The notes under the pieces: generated by a model
Told to the model about the DNA's origin: nothing
The model's input: the letters and a program-made list of their open reading frames with translations, nothing else
Databases searched by the model: none
Shown: piece by piece, positions 43,984 to 51,772 of the stretch
Numbering within the stretch: position 1 is the stretch's first letter
Layout of the letters: each line of letters starts with the position of its first letter
Translations under genes and position numbers: made by a program
NCBI RefSeq assembly: GCF_020873875.1
Contig: NZ_JAHWGU010000033.1
Location: 1-64,000, forward strand
DNA from: Actinoplanes sp. DH11
GTDB lineage: Bacteria > Actinomycetota > Actinomycetes > Mycobacteriales > Micromonosporaceae
Direction of reading: 5' to 3'
DNA: 64,000 nucleotides

Positions 43984-45090
43984 GTGGAGGACGAAGTCAC
44001 CGAAAAGGACCACGTTCCGGCGGCCCGGGACGCCGAACCGCTCCGGGCCCCGGAGCCGGCGCCACCGGGCTCGCCGTGGTCCCAGCCCTTGCAACGACCC
44101 GCACCGCCGGTCGAGGTGAAGGCGCCGCCGTCGCTCGACGAACCCGCCCCGGACCTGGACGCGCCGACCGCCGAGGAGTTCGCTCGCCGCCGGCTGGCCC
44201 GTCCGACGCAGCAGACCGCCACCATGGGCGTCCGGGCGATGCTGCAGAAGGGCACGCTGGGCCTGGTGAAGTTGCCGCCGGGCCGGCGTGAGGTCGAGTT
44301 CCGGCAGGACGTCGAGACGGTCCGGCGGAACTTCGGCGGGCTGCGGCAGGTCACCGTGGTGAACCCGAAGGGCGGCGCCGGCAAGACGGTGGCGGTCCTG
44401 CTGCTCGCGATGACGTTCGGGCAGAAACGCGGCGGGTACGTGCTGGCCTGGGACAACAACGAGACCCAGGGCACCCTCGGGATGCGGGCGCAGCAGGACT
44501 TCCACAGCCGCACGGTGCGCGACATGATGCGCGACCTGCACCTGTTCCAGGGGGCGCAGGGCCGGATCGGCGACCTGTCGCAGTACGTCCGCTCACAGGG
44601 CGAGGGCATGTTCGACGTGCTCGCCTCGGACGAGTCGGCCACCGCCGGCGAGATGCTGACCGCCGGCGCGTTCGCCCAGATCCGGGACGTGGTCAGCCGC
44701 TTCTACAAGCTGATCTTCGTGGACACCGGCAACAACGTCCGGGCGGAGAACTGGCAGGCCGCGATGGACGCCACCGACCAGCTGGTGATCACCATGTCGG
44801 CGCGCAACGACTCGGCGGAGACCGCCGCGCGGATGCTCGACCATCTGGAGCAGACCGGCCGGCGCCGGCTGGTGCGGCGGGCCGTCACCGTGGTGACCAT
44901 GCCGCCCACCCGCAAGGACATCGACCTGCCGGCGATCCAGCGGCATTTCGCGGGACGGACCCGGGTGGTGCTGCTGGCGCCGTACGAGAAGCTTGTCGAC
45001 TCGGGCGAGCCGCTGCGGTACAGCGCCCTCTCGGCAGGCACCCGGGACGCCTGGCTGAAGATCGCCGCCTCGGTCGCCGAAGGGCTGTGA
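43984..45090 (+). CDS. MinD/ParA-like ATPase
   Basis: A 368-residue deviant-Walker ATPase. A Pro/Ala-rich acidic N-terminal 75 residues precede the Walker A NPKGGAGKT (127-135), with FVDTGNNV as Walker B-like and conserved helical C-terminus. Actinobacteria have many such proteins linked to secretion or cell-pole positioning. No ParB or type VII secretion gene is nearby. GTG 43984 follows GGGGAGG. It is a stand-alone gene after the DAGK-like one. Confidence 0.82.
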   Translation: MEDEVTEKDHVPAARDAEPLRAPEPAPPGSPWSQPLQRPAPPVEVKAPPSLDEPAPDLDAPTAEEFARRRLARPTQQTATMGVRAMLQKGTLGLVKLPPGRREVEFRQDVETVRRNFGGLRQVTVVNPKGGAGKTVAVLLLAMTFGQKRGGYVLAWDNNETQGTLGMRAQQDFHSRTVRDMMRDLHLFQGAQGRIGDLSQYVRSQGEGMFDVLASDESATAGEMLTAGAFAQIRDVVSRFYKLIFVDTGNNVRAENWQAAMDATDQLVITMSARNDSAETAARMLDHLEQTGRRRLVRRAVTVVTMPPTRKDIDLPAIQRHFAGRTRVVLLAPYEKLVDSGEPLRYSALSAGTRDAWLKIAASVAEGL

Positions 45091-45235
45091 GCGCGGCGTA
45101 AGCCGCCGCGCGGCGCAGAGTTATGAGCCCGGCGCAGGCCGCCGCGCGGTGAGCCAGACGCGGGCTGCCGCGCGGCGCAGGACAGGCCGCAGGGTCGTGA
45201 GCCCGGCCCGGGACCGGCCGGGCTCACGACGTCGG

Positions 45236-45670
45236 TCAGGTCAGGGCGTCGGCGGCGGCGGGGTCGCTGTCGCGGAGGAACTGGGCGCACCGGGCGGCCT
45301 CGTCGGCCTCGCCGATCGCGGCGGCGGCCAGCGAGAGGGTGTGCAGGCAGCGCAGGAAGCCCTGGTTGGGTTCGTGCGACCAGGGCACCGGGCCGTGACC
45401 CTTCCAGCCGTTGCGGCGCAGGGCGTCCAGGCCGCGGTGGTAACCGGTGCGCGCATACGCGTACGCCGTGACCGGCTCACCGGCGGCGAGCGCACCGGCG
45501 GCCAGGGGCGCCCAGGCGGCACTGTAGGCGGGGAACTTGGCGGCGACCGCCTTGTAGGCCTCGGCGGTGCCGGTGGCGGCCGCGTCGGCGAGGGCTTCGT
45601 CGGCCACTGCGTCGGCGGGCAGTCGGGTGGCCGGCGGCTCGGGAAGGAGGTTCTGCATGACCTCATTCAA
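45236..45670 (-). CDS. DUF3151 family protein
   Basis: A 144-residue actinobacterial protein with NLLPEPPATRLP at the start, AAKFPAYSAAWAPLAAGAL, and the strongly conserved YHRGLDALRRNGWKGHGPVPWSHEPNQGFLRCLH. The repeats suggest a TPR-like helical fold. Function unknown. An ATG at 45658 would remove four residues and is also possible. In many actinobacteria it sits near fba, which here is 5 kb away. Confidence 0.82.
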   Translation of the reverse strand: MNEVMQNLLPEPPATRLPADAVADEALADAAATGTAEAYKAVAAKFPAYSAAWAPLAAGALAAGEPVTAYAYARTGYHRGLDALRRNGWKGHGPVPWSHEPNQGFLRCLHTLSLAAAAIGEADEAARCAQFLRDSDPAAADALT

Positions 45671-45735
45671 CCGGTCCGGCGAGGGTTAATTCCGCTCCGC
45701 CCGGCGTTTCGCGCGGGGAATCGCCGGGCGGCCGG

Positions 45736-46725
45736 TCAGTCCCAGGCCTTGCCGAGACGGAACAGGCGGTCCGCGTACTCGATCTGGGTCTGCCACTCGG
45801 CCGGCCACGCGCTGAGCCCGAGCGACGCGCCCGCGAAGGCACCCGCCAGGCAGGCGATCGAGTCGGAGTCGCCGGACGAGGCCGCGCCCCGGCCGAGGAC
45901 CGCGACCGGCTCGTCCGGCGAGATCAAGTAGACGTAGAGCGCCGTCGCCAGCGCCTCCTCGGCGATCCAGCCGGCGCCGGTCGCCAGGCACGGGTCGCCG
46001 TCGTGGTCGCCGGCCGCGAGCGCCGTCGCCACCCGGTCCAACGCGACCGCGCACTCGTCCCAGCCGCGGGCGATGAACTCCTCCGGCGACGTCACCGAGG
46101 GTTGCTGCCAAAGATCGCCGAGCCAGTCACCGTGGTAGACCTCGCGCTGCTCCGCGCAGCGCTCCCGCAGGGCTGCGAGCAGGCGATGCGGCTCCAGGCC
46201 ACCCCGCAACCACCAGCAGGCGTACGCGGTGAGCTCACTCGCCGCCAAGCCGGTGGGATGACCGTGCGTGAGGGCCGCCTGAAGCTGGGCCGCACCGGAG
46301 CGCTGCTCGTCACTCAGCCCCGGGACCAGGCCGATCGGCGTGACCCGCATGTTCGCCCCGCACCCTTTCGACCCCGTCTGAGTGGCCTGCACCCAGGGTC
46401 GGCCGTCGGCCAGGGCCGCGCAGGCCCGCAGGCAGGTCATGCCCGGGGCCCGGTCGTTCTCCGGGCTGGCCGCCCACTCCAGGAACCGGCGCCGCAGCAC
46501 CGGTTCGAACGCCTCAGGCGTGAGGTCACGGACCTCGAGGAGCGCCTCACCGACGGCCAGCCCCATCTGGGTGTCGTCGGTGACGAGCGCCGGCTCGCCC
46601 TCGAGCTGACGTGGACCGCCCGGGCCGTAACGGGCGACGATCTCCGCGTACGGCCGGAACTCGGTCGGCTTCCCGAGCGAGTCCCCGTACGCCAACCCGA
46701 AGAGCGATCCCGACGCAGCACGCAT
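45736..46725 (-). CDS. ADP-ribosylglycohydrolase family protein
   Basis: A 329-residue DraG/ARH-like hydrolase that removes ADP-ribose from targets. The metal-binding motifs are present: GLAYGDSLGKPTEF, VTDDTQM (48-54) and GDSDSIACLAGAFAGA near the C-terminus, the Asp/Ser ligands of the di-Mg centre. No ADP-ribosyltransferase lies next to it, although kptA, which generates ADP-ribose phosphate products, is in the window. Start ATG at 46725. Confidence 0.88.
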   Translation of the reverse strand: MRAASGSLFGLAYGDSLGKPTEFRPYAEIVARYGPGGPRQLEGEPALVTDDTQMGLAVGEALLEVRDLTPEAFEPVLRRRFLEWAASPENDRAPGMTCLRACAALADGRPWVQATQTGSKGCGANMRVTPIGLVPGLSDEQRSGAAQLQAALTHGHPTGLAASELTAYACWWLRGGLEPHRLLAALRERCAEQREVYHGDWLGDLWQQPSVTSPEEFIARGWDECAVALDRVATALAAGDHDGDPCLATGAGWIAEEALATALYVYLISPDEPVAVLGRGAASSGDSDSIACLAGAFAGASLGLSAWPAEWQTQIEYADRLFRLGKAWD

Positions 46726-46801
46726 GCGACAACTCTAGGCAGGCCGTCAACAAGGCGGACCCGGCGGACCGGTGTGGTCGGGCACGCGCAAGATGGACCA
46801 C

Positions 46802-47989
46802 ATGCCCGATCCGTTACAGCCCGTCCTCGGCGGCGACGAACCGTTCGACGCGACCGAGTCCGAGGTCGAGTCCCGCGCCGAACTGGACGCCCTGCTCACC
46901 AAACACACCCTCGCCGGCCTGGTGGTCCTCGGCCTGCGCCTGGACCGGGACCCGCCCGACCTGTCCGGCGTCGACGTGCACGACACCCTCTTCGTCGGCT
47001 GCGAGTTCACCGGCCCGGACGTCGAGACCGACCTGATCCGCCGTGGCGCGCACGTGATCCCGGCGTTCGACGGGCGGCCCTACCCGACTCATCCGGCCGT
47101 CCTCTACACACCCGAGGACCTGTCCGCCGGTTTCGCCGACTCCGGGTTCGCCGGCATGTACGACACCCTCGTCTACGACCACTTCGTGGCGCACGGCGGA
47201 GCGGTACCGGACGTGCGGGAGGCGCTGGCGCAGCGGCTGCACGACGCCGGCATCGACAACGCCCTCGGCAAGGCGCTCGCGGCGTGGGCTTCGGTGCACG
47301 GCCACGAGGGCGCGGTCGGCATCATGGGCGGGCATGCGGCACCCCGTGGCTCGTCGGCCTACCGGATGGCGGCCGAGCTGGCGCAGCGGCTGGCCGGCGC
47401 GGGCCGGCTGATCGTCACCGGCGGCGGGCCGGGCGTGATGGAGGCGGCGAACCTCGGTGCGTACTTCGCCTCCCGTGACGCGGACGAGCTGGGCGCGGCG
47501 ATCGACCTGCTCGCGGCGGCACCGCACTTCGACGACCACGAGCCGTTCACGGCGGCGGCGCTCACCGTGCGCCGGACGTACCCGCTGCCCGAACTGGATC
47601 TGGCCGGCAAGCTCAAGCACGGCGGTCTGGCCCTGCCCACCTGGCTGTACGGGCACGAACCGGCCAACCTGTTCGCCGGGCAGATCGGCAAGTACTTCTC
47701 CAACGCGGTCCGGGAGGACTCAATCCTGCGGCTGGCCCGGGGCGGCATCGTGTTCGCCCCCGGCTGGGCCGGCACCGTCCAGGAGATCTTCCAGGCGGCG
47801 ACGAAGACGTTCTACGCCACCGACGGGCCGTCCGGGGCGTACGTGTTCCTCGGCGCCGAACACTGGTCGGCGCTGCCCGTCGCCGACCTGCTGCGCCCGC
47901 TGCTGGCCCGGTCACCGCACGGCGACCAGTCCGGCCTGATCGTGGTCACCGACTCCCTGGACGAGGCGATGGCGGCCCTGGTCGGCTGA
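46802..47989 (+). CDS. LOG-family nucleotide-binding protein
   Basis: A 395-residue Rossmann-fold protein related to the LOG/YgdH (PpnN) family. The central GGHAAPRGSSAYRMAAELAQ and VTGGGPGVMEAAN are typical; the PGGxGTxxE motif appears as APGWAGTVQEIF, with Trp in place of the second Gly. The N-terminal 150 residues are a less conserved extension. The family cleaves nucleotide N-glycosidic bonds or acts on cytokinin-like substrates. ATG 46802 was chosen; 46793 is an in-frame alternative. Confidence 0.8.
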   Translation: MPDPLQPVLGGDEPFDATESEVESRAELDALLTKHTLAGLVVLGLRLDRDPPDLSGVDVHDTLFVGCEFTGPDVETDLIRRGAHVIPAFDGRPYPTHPAVLYTPEDLSAGFADSGFAGMYDTLVYDHFVAHGGAVPDVREALAQRLHDAGIDNALGKALAAWASVHGHEGAVGIMGGHAAPRGSSAYRMAAELAQRLAGAGRLIVTGGGPGVMEAANLGAYFASRDADELGAAIDLLAAAPHFDDHEPFTAAALTVRRTYPLPELDLAGKLKHGGLALPTWLYGHEPANLFAGQIGKYFSNAVREDSILRLARGGIVFAPGWAGTVQEIFQAATKTFYATDGPSGAYVFLGAEHWSALPVADLLRPLLARSPHGDQSGLIVVTDSLDEAMAALVG

Positions 47990-47990
47990 A

Positions 47991-48437
47991 GTGGCGGCGA
48001 TCCCGCACACTGCCGGTCATGGCGGTCGTCTGGTAGTCATCTTCGCGGTACTGGCCGCCTTCGTCGCTGTCATGGCCGCCGCGGCGAGGCAGGCGGCGAA
48101 GCAGCGCCCGGACCGACCAGGCCGCTCCCCGAGCAACAGCGGGTCGACGCTGTCGTACCTCGGACCGGTGGACTCCGGCGGCCACTCGGATCGGGGCTCG
48201 GATCCGGGTCCGAGGTCCACCACCGGCCCCGGCTCCAGCTCCAGCTCCGGCCCGGATTCCGGCTTGGACGCGGGAGGCGGCGCCGGGCCGGGAGGCGGCT
48301 CGGAGAGCGGCTCGGGAGGCGGCTCGGAGAGCGGCTCGGGAGGCGGCTCGGAGAGCGGCTCGGGAGGCGGCTCGGAGAGCGGCTCGGGAGGCGGCTCGGG
48401 AGGCGGCTCGGACGGCTGGAGCTTCAGCTGGGACTGA
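47991..48437 (+). CDS. Small membrane protein with GGGSESGS repeat tail
   Basis: A 148-residue protein from GTG 47991: a short N-terminus MAAIPHTAGHGGR, one transmembrane helix (LVVIFAVLAAFVAVMAAAA), a polar linker and a tail of GGGSESGS octapeptides encoded by 24-bp tandem repeats. It is paralogous to the next gene: both begin with the MAxxPHTA motif and share about 40 bp across the start. Function unknown. Confidence 0.6.
   Translation: MAAIPHTAGHGGRLVVIFAVLAAFVAVMAAAARQAAKQRPDRPGRSPSNSGSTLSYLGPVDSGGHSDRGSDPGPRSTTGPGSSSSSGPDSGLDAGGGAGPGGGSESGSGGGSESGSGGGSESGSGGGSESGSGGGSGGGSDGWSFSWD
48291..48411 (+). repeat. 24-bp tandem repeat inside the first small membrane gene
   Basis: Four near-exact copies of a 24-bp unit begin at 48291, 48315, 48339 and 48363, followed by a shortened copy. 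Being a multiple of three, the array can expand or contract without breaking the frame; each unit adds eight residues. Confidence 0.8.
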
Positions 48438-48484
48438 CCCCGTCGCCGGACCCGGCGAGGCGAGGGTGGCCCTGGTCGGGTGAG

Positions 48485-48847
48485 GTGGCGGTGATGCCGC
48501 ACACTGCGGTCATGGTGAGCTTCGTGGTCGTCTTCTTCGCGCTGGTGGCTCTCTTCGTCTTCGGGATCATGGCCACCGCAGCGGTGCTGATCTTCCGAGC
48601 CGTGAAGCGGGGCCGCGATTACGGTCCGATCCGGCACGGCCGTTCCCGGCACCACGGTTCGTCGTGGTCGCACGGCGGGTCGTCGCATGGCGGGTCATCG
48701 GATTCCGGGGCCGTCCAGGACTACTCGGACTCCGGTTCCAGCTCCGACGGCGGCTGGGGCGGCTGGGGCGGAAGCTCCTCCGACTCCGGCAGCAGCGGCG
48801 GCGGGGACAGCGGCGGAGGAGGCGGAGGCGGCGGAGGAGGCGACTGA
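48485..48847 (+). CDS. Small membrane protein with Gly/Ser-rich tail, paralog
   Basis: A 120-residue protein from GTG 48485. N-terminus MAVMPHTAVM, one transmembrane helix (FVVVFFALVALFVFGIMATAAVLI), a basic segment (RGRDYGPIRHGRSRHHG), then a Ser/Gly/Trp tail ending in ten glycines. Its start-site region (GTGGCGGnGATnCCGCACAC) matches that of the preceding gene, so the two arose by tandem duplication. Function unknown. Confidence 0.6.
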   Translation: MAVMPHTAVMVSFVVVFFALVALFVFGIMATAAVLIFRAVKRGRDYGPIRHGRSRHHGSSWSHGGSSHGGSSDSGAVQDYSDSGSSSDGGWGGWGGSSSDSGSSGGGDSGGGGGGGGGGD

Positions 48848-48869
48848 TCCGCTCTGTCGGACAAAGGAT

Positions 48870-49403
48870 CGGCCCTGCCTCGAGTCTGGCGCCGGCGCGC
48901 TCCTGCACCGACGCGGCGTGTACGACTGCCCTGGGATGCCGCCGCTCGGTCGATCGCCGCGCCCGGTGCACCACGATGCCGGGGGCCGCATGGGGACGGC
49001 GTTCGGCGGGCACCAGCACGAGGATCGCACCGGCCCTTCCTCGACCAGCCCGAGCACCTCGGCCACAGGAATCGGCCGCAGGACTCGGCCGCGGAGCTGG
49101 ACCGCAAAACTCGCCGCGGAGCTCGGCCACAGAGCTCGGCTACAGAGCTCGGCCACAGAGCTCGGCCGCGGAGCGGTGCGACAGCAGGGCGCCCCTACCA
49201 GCCGAAAGCATCGCCGCCCAGCGCATCACCGGCCGCGGCACCTCACCGGTGAAGGTGGCGTAGACGCCCCGGTACAGCCGAGGCCACCGCCCCGACCGGT
49301 GCAGGTTACGGATGGTGTCGGCGCTCAGACCGGCCTGCCGCGCCTGCGCTGTGGTGATCACGCCACGCTGACGGCGCTTGATGTCTTCGAGGTTTGCTGC
49401 CAT
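48870..49403 (-). pseudogene. Broken AbiEi/DUF559-like gene
   Basis: From ATG 49403 the frame encodes a winged-helix start typical of AbiEi antitoxin/DUF559 proteins (ANLEDIKRRQRGVITTAQAR, TIRNLHRSGRWPRLYRGVYA, LLSHRSAAELCG). A TAG at 49140-49142, inside the 13-bp repeat array, stops it. The same frame continues after the stop and recovers family-like sequence (VPAERRPHAAPGIVVHRARRS, about 48960-49020), then loses similarity. The catalytic C-terminal part is absent. So the gene is inactivated by a nonsense codon within a repeat expansion, and truncated. Family assignment is from recognition only. Confidence 0.6.
49119..49170. repeat. 13-bp tandem repeat within the broken AbiEi-like gene
   Basis: Four copies of GAGCTCGGCCACA-type units occur at 49119-49131, 49132-49144, 49145-49157 and 49158-49170. 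The second copy has CTACA in place of CCACA, which creates the TAG stop in the minus-strand gene. Confidence 0.85.
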
Positions 49404-49964
49404 GCGAGCGAGGTTCCGCCCCGGTAACCGAGATCGCCACGTGGTCTGTGGAGAGGCGGGGAATGTGGACAACGCTTACGTGGAGTCTGGTGGGTGTCAT
49501 AGGCCCCACTACCAACCACAAACCCCTTCCTGCCCTCCCCACCGCACTCCAAGATCGCAGCGCGGGGTGGGTGAGGCGGCGCGCGCTGGGAGGCGGCCCA
49601 CGTTTGGGGGCGGCCCACGTGGGGGGCGGCGCAACTGGGAAGCGATGCCCTGGAGCGACGCGCGCTGAGACCGGCGCACGCTGGGACCCCGCACTGGGCG
49701 CGAGGCGCACGCTGGCGCGACGCGCTCAAACCGGCACACGCGGAGACCCGCGCGCGCTGGACCCCGCACTGGGCGCGAGGCGCACCCTGGCGCGACGCGC
49801 TCAAACCGGCACACGCGGAAACCCGCGCGCGCTGGACCCCGCACTGAGCGCGACGCGCACGCAGAGAGCGGCACCCCCAGAAAGCCGCACCCCCAGATAG
49901 CCGCACACCCAGAAAGCCGCCCAGTCGGGCGACGCCCGCTCGGGGCACCTGCATGGACCCGGCC
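49404..49964. other. Gene-free low-complexity stretch
   Basis: No convincing gene was seen in these 561 bp. From about 49560 the sequence becomes a string of related short GC-rich words (GGCGGCCCACG, GCGCGCTGG, AAAGCCGCACCCCCAG) and includes the 75-bp tandem repeats. All open frames here are repeats read through. Confidence 0.6.
49685..49862. repeat. 75-bp tandem repeat, two full copies and one partial
   Basis: Units begin at 49685, 49760 and 49835 with GACCCCGCACTGGGCGCGAG. The first two are nearly identical through GCTCAAACCGGCACACGCGG; the third diverges after about 28 bp. This lies in non-coding sequence next to the broken AbiEi-like gene. Confidence 0.85.
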
Positions 49965-50486
49965 TCAGGCCACGTGGACCCGGCGCCAGTGCACTGCCGG
50001 CAGCTCGGCCTCGGGCACGTCGGTCAGCCCGTTCTCGTCCATCGCGTTGTAGATCGCGAGGCGCGCGCCGTCGAAGAGGAACTCGACGGCGTGCAGCACT
50101 CGCGGCCGCCAGTCCGCCGATGTGGTCCGTTCGATGATGTTCACTGCCCGCAGTGGACGGCCCCGGGCTCGGCGCAGGGCGGTGTGCGGGTCGGCGCGCC
50201 AGTCGAAATGTTCGTACCAGTCGACCGGCTGCGCCATGTCGATCTGATCCCAGGTTATCGCGCACTCGTCGAACTTACGGTGCGTGATCTCGACGCGACT
50301 CAGTCCGAAGTCGAGGATGACCGGGCCGTCGGCGAACCAGCCGCGCTGGGCGACGTCCCACATCAGCCAGCTTGATCGCAGTCGACGGCCGATGAGCCGC
50401 ACGAACATGTGTCGATGAGTCGCGGCGAGGGCCTCGGCATCGTGATGCCACTCAGGTTTCCAGCCCTCGATTCCGAGCACGATCAC
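49965..50486 (-). CDS. Hypothetical protein
   Basis: A 173-residue soluble protein starting VIVLGIEGWKPEWHHDAEAL, with SSWLMWDVAQRGWFADGPVILDFG, VEITHRKFDECAITWDQIDM and a C-terminal VHWRRVHVA. It is rich in Trp and beta-strand. No family recognised; the shape resembles small SMI1/immunity-like proteins but no toxin is near. GTG 50486 was chosen because the conserved-looking part starts there; a TTG at 50540 would extend it. Confidence 0.6.
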   Translation of the reverse strand: MIVLGIEGWKPEWHHDAEALAATHRHMFVRLIGRRLRSSWLMWDVAQRGWFADGPVILDFGLSRVEITHRKFDECAITWDQIDMAQPVDWYEHFDWRADPHTALRRARGRPLRAVNIIERTTSADWRPRVLHAVEFLFDGARLAIYNAMDENGLTDVPEAELPAVHWRRVHVA

Positions 50487-50546
50487 CGTCCCGCCGATCT
50501 TGACGTTCGATCGTACCCATGCCGCTGTGTCACGGCGCAAGACAAC

Positions 50547-50580
50547 GACGGCCGGTCCCCGCCATCGGGGACCGGCCGTC
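50547..50580 (-). terminator. Terminator of the fructose-bisphosphate aldolase gene
   Basis: A perfect 15-bp stem, GACGGCCGGTCCCCG (50547-50561) with CGGGGACCGGCCGTC (50566-50580), CCAT loop, 10 bp after the aldolase stop. Confidence 0.88.
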
Positions 50581-50589
50581 GCCGATCGA

Positions 50590-51615
50590 TTACTTCGAGA
50601 GAGTGGTTCCGGTCGAGCGGAGGTGCTCGCACGCCTCGACGACGCGCTTGGCCAGACCGTTCTCGGCGAGCTTGCCCCAGGCGCGCGGGTCGTACGCCTT
50701 CTTGTTGCCGACCTCGCCGTCGATCTTCAGGACGCCGTCGTAGTTCTTCATGATGTGGTCGGCGACCGGGCGGGTGTACGCGTACTGCGTGTCCGTGTCG
50801 ATGTTCATCTTGACCACACCGAAGTCCAGGGCGCCGTGGATCTCGGAGAGCAGCGAGCCCGAGCCACCGTGGAAGACCAGGTCGAACGGCTTCTCCTTGC
50901 CGTACTTGGCGCCGACCGCCTCCTGGATCTCCTTGAGGATCTCCGGACGCAGCTTGACGTTGCCCGGCTTGTAGACGCCGTGCACGTTGCCGAAGGTCAG
51001 GGCCGTCATGTAGCGGCCCTTCTCGCCCAGGCCGAGCGCGGCAGCGGTGGCCAGGCCGTCCTCGACAGTGGAGTACAGCTTGTCGTCGATCGCGGCGGAG
51101 ACGCCGTCCTCCTCGCCACCGACCACGCCGACCTCGATCTCGAGGATGATCTTCGCAGCCGCGGCGTCGGCCAGCAGCTCCTCAGCGATCTGGAGGTTCT
51201 CGTCCAGCGGCACGGCCGAGCCGTCCCACATGTGCGACTGGAACAGCGGGGCGAGGCCCTTGGCGACGCGCTCCTTGGAGATCGCGAGCAGCGGGCGGAC
51301 GTACCCGTCGAGCTTGTTCTTCGGGCAGTGGTCGGTGTGCAGCGCGATGTTGATCGGGTAGTTCTTCGCGACCTCGGTGGCGAACTCGGCCAGCGCGACG
51401 GCGCCCGTGATCATGTTCTTCACGGTCGGGCCGGAGACGTACTCCGCGCCACCGGTGGAGATCTGGATGATGCCGTCGCTGCCGGCCTCAGCGAAGCCCT
51501 GCAGGGCCGCGTTGAGCGTCTGCGAGGACGTCACGTTGATCGCCGGGTAAGCGAACGCGCCGGCCTTGGCGCGATCGATCATCTCGGCGTAGACCTCGGG
51601 GGAAGCGATAGGCAT
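50590..51615 (-). CDS. fbaA: Class II fructose-bisphosphate aldolase
   Basis: A 341-residue zinc enzyme of glycolysis and gluconeogenesis, cleaving fructose 1,6-bisphosphate. Zinc and catalytic segments are ALHTDHCPK, EIEVGVVGGEEDGV, FGNVHGVYKPG and the phosphate-binding FHGGSGS and KMNIDTDTQYA. Length fits class IIA. ATG 51615 follows AGGAGCG. It is a single-gene transcript with a strong terminator. Confidence 0.96.
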   Translation of the reverse strand: MPIASPEVYAEMIDRAKAGAFAYPAINVTSSQTLNAALQGFAEAGSDGIIQISTGGAEYVSGPTVKNMITGAVALAEFATEVAKNYPINIALHTDHCPKNKLDGYVRPLLAISKERVAKGLAPLFQSHMWDGSAVPLDENLQIAEELLADAAAAKIILEIEVGVVGGEEDGVSAAIDDKLYSTVEDGLATAAALGLGEKGRYMTALTFGNVHGVYKPGNVKLRPEILKEIQEAVGAKYGKEKPFDLVFHGGSGSLLSEIHGALDFGVVKMNIDTDTQYAYTRPVADHIMKNYDGVLKIDGEVGNKKAYDPRAWGKLAENGLAKRVVEACEHLRSTGTTLSK

Positions 51616-51772
51616 CAGGCGCTCCTTGCTCTTGGAACGGGAAGCAGAGGGCAGGACCGCGCTGTCCTCCAGCAGGCAGTATTCCGCAGTCGCCCTGCGT
51701 AGCGGAAATCACCCCGGAACTGGGACCGCTAATCCGGCACATCACACCTAAAGGACGAATAACCTTCGGATC

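Noticed and set aside
48291..48411. Regular 24-bp repeats considered as a CRISPR array
   Set aside because: Units are contiguous with no unique spacers and encode in-frame GGGSESGS peptides; no cas genes.
49685..49862. 75-bp repeats considered as a CRISPR or integron array
   Set aside because: Whole units are near identical, with no variable spacer portion, and no cas or integrase gene is near.
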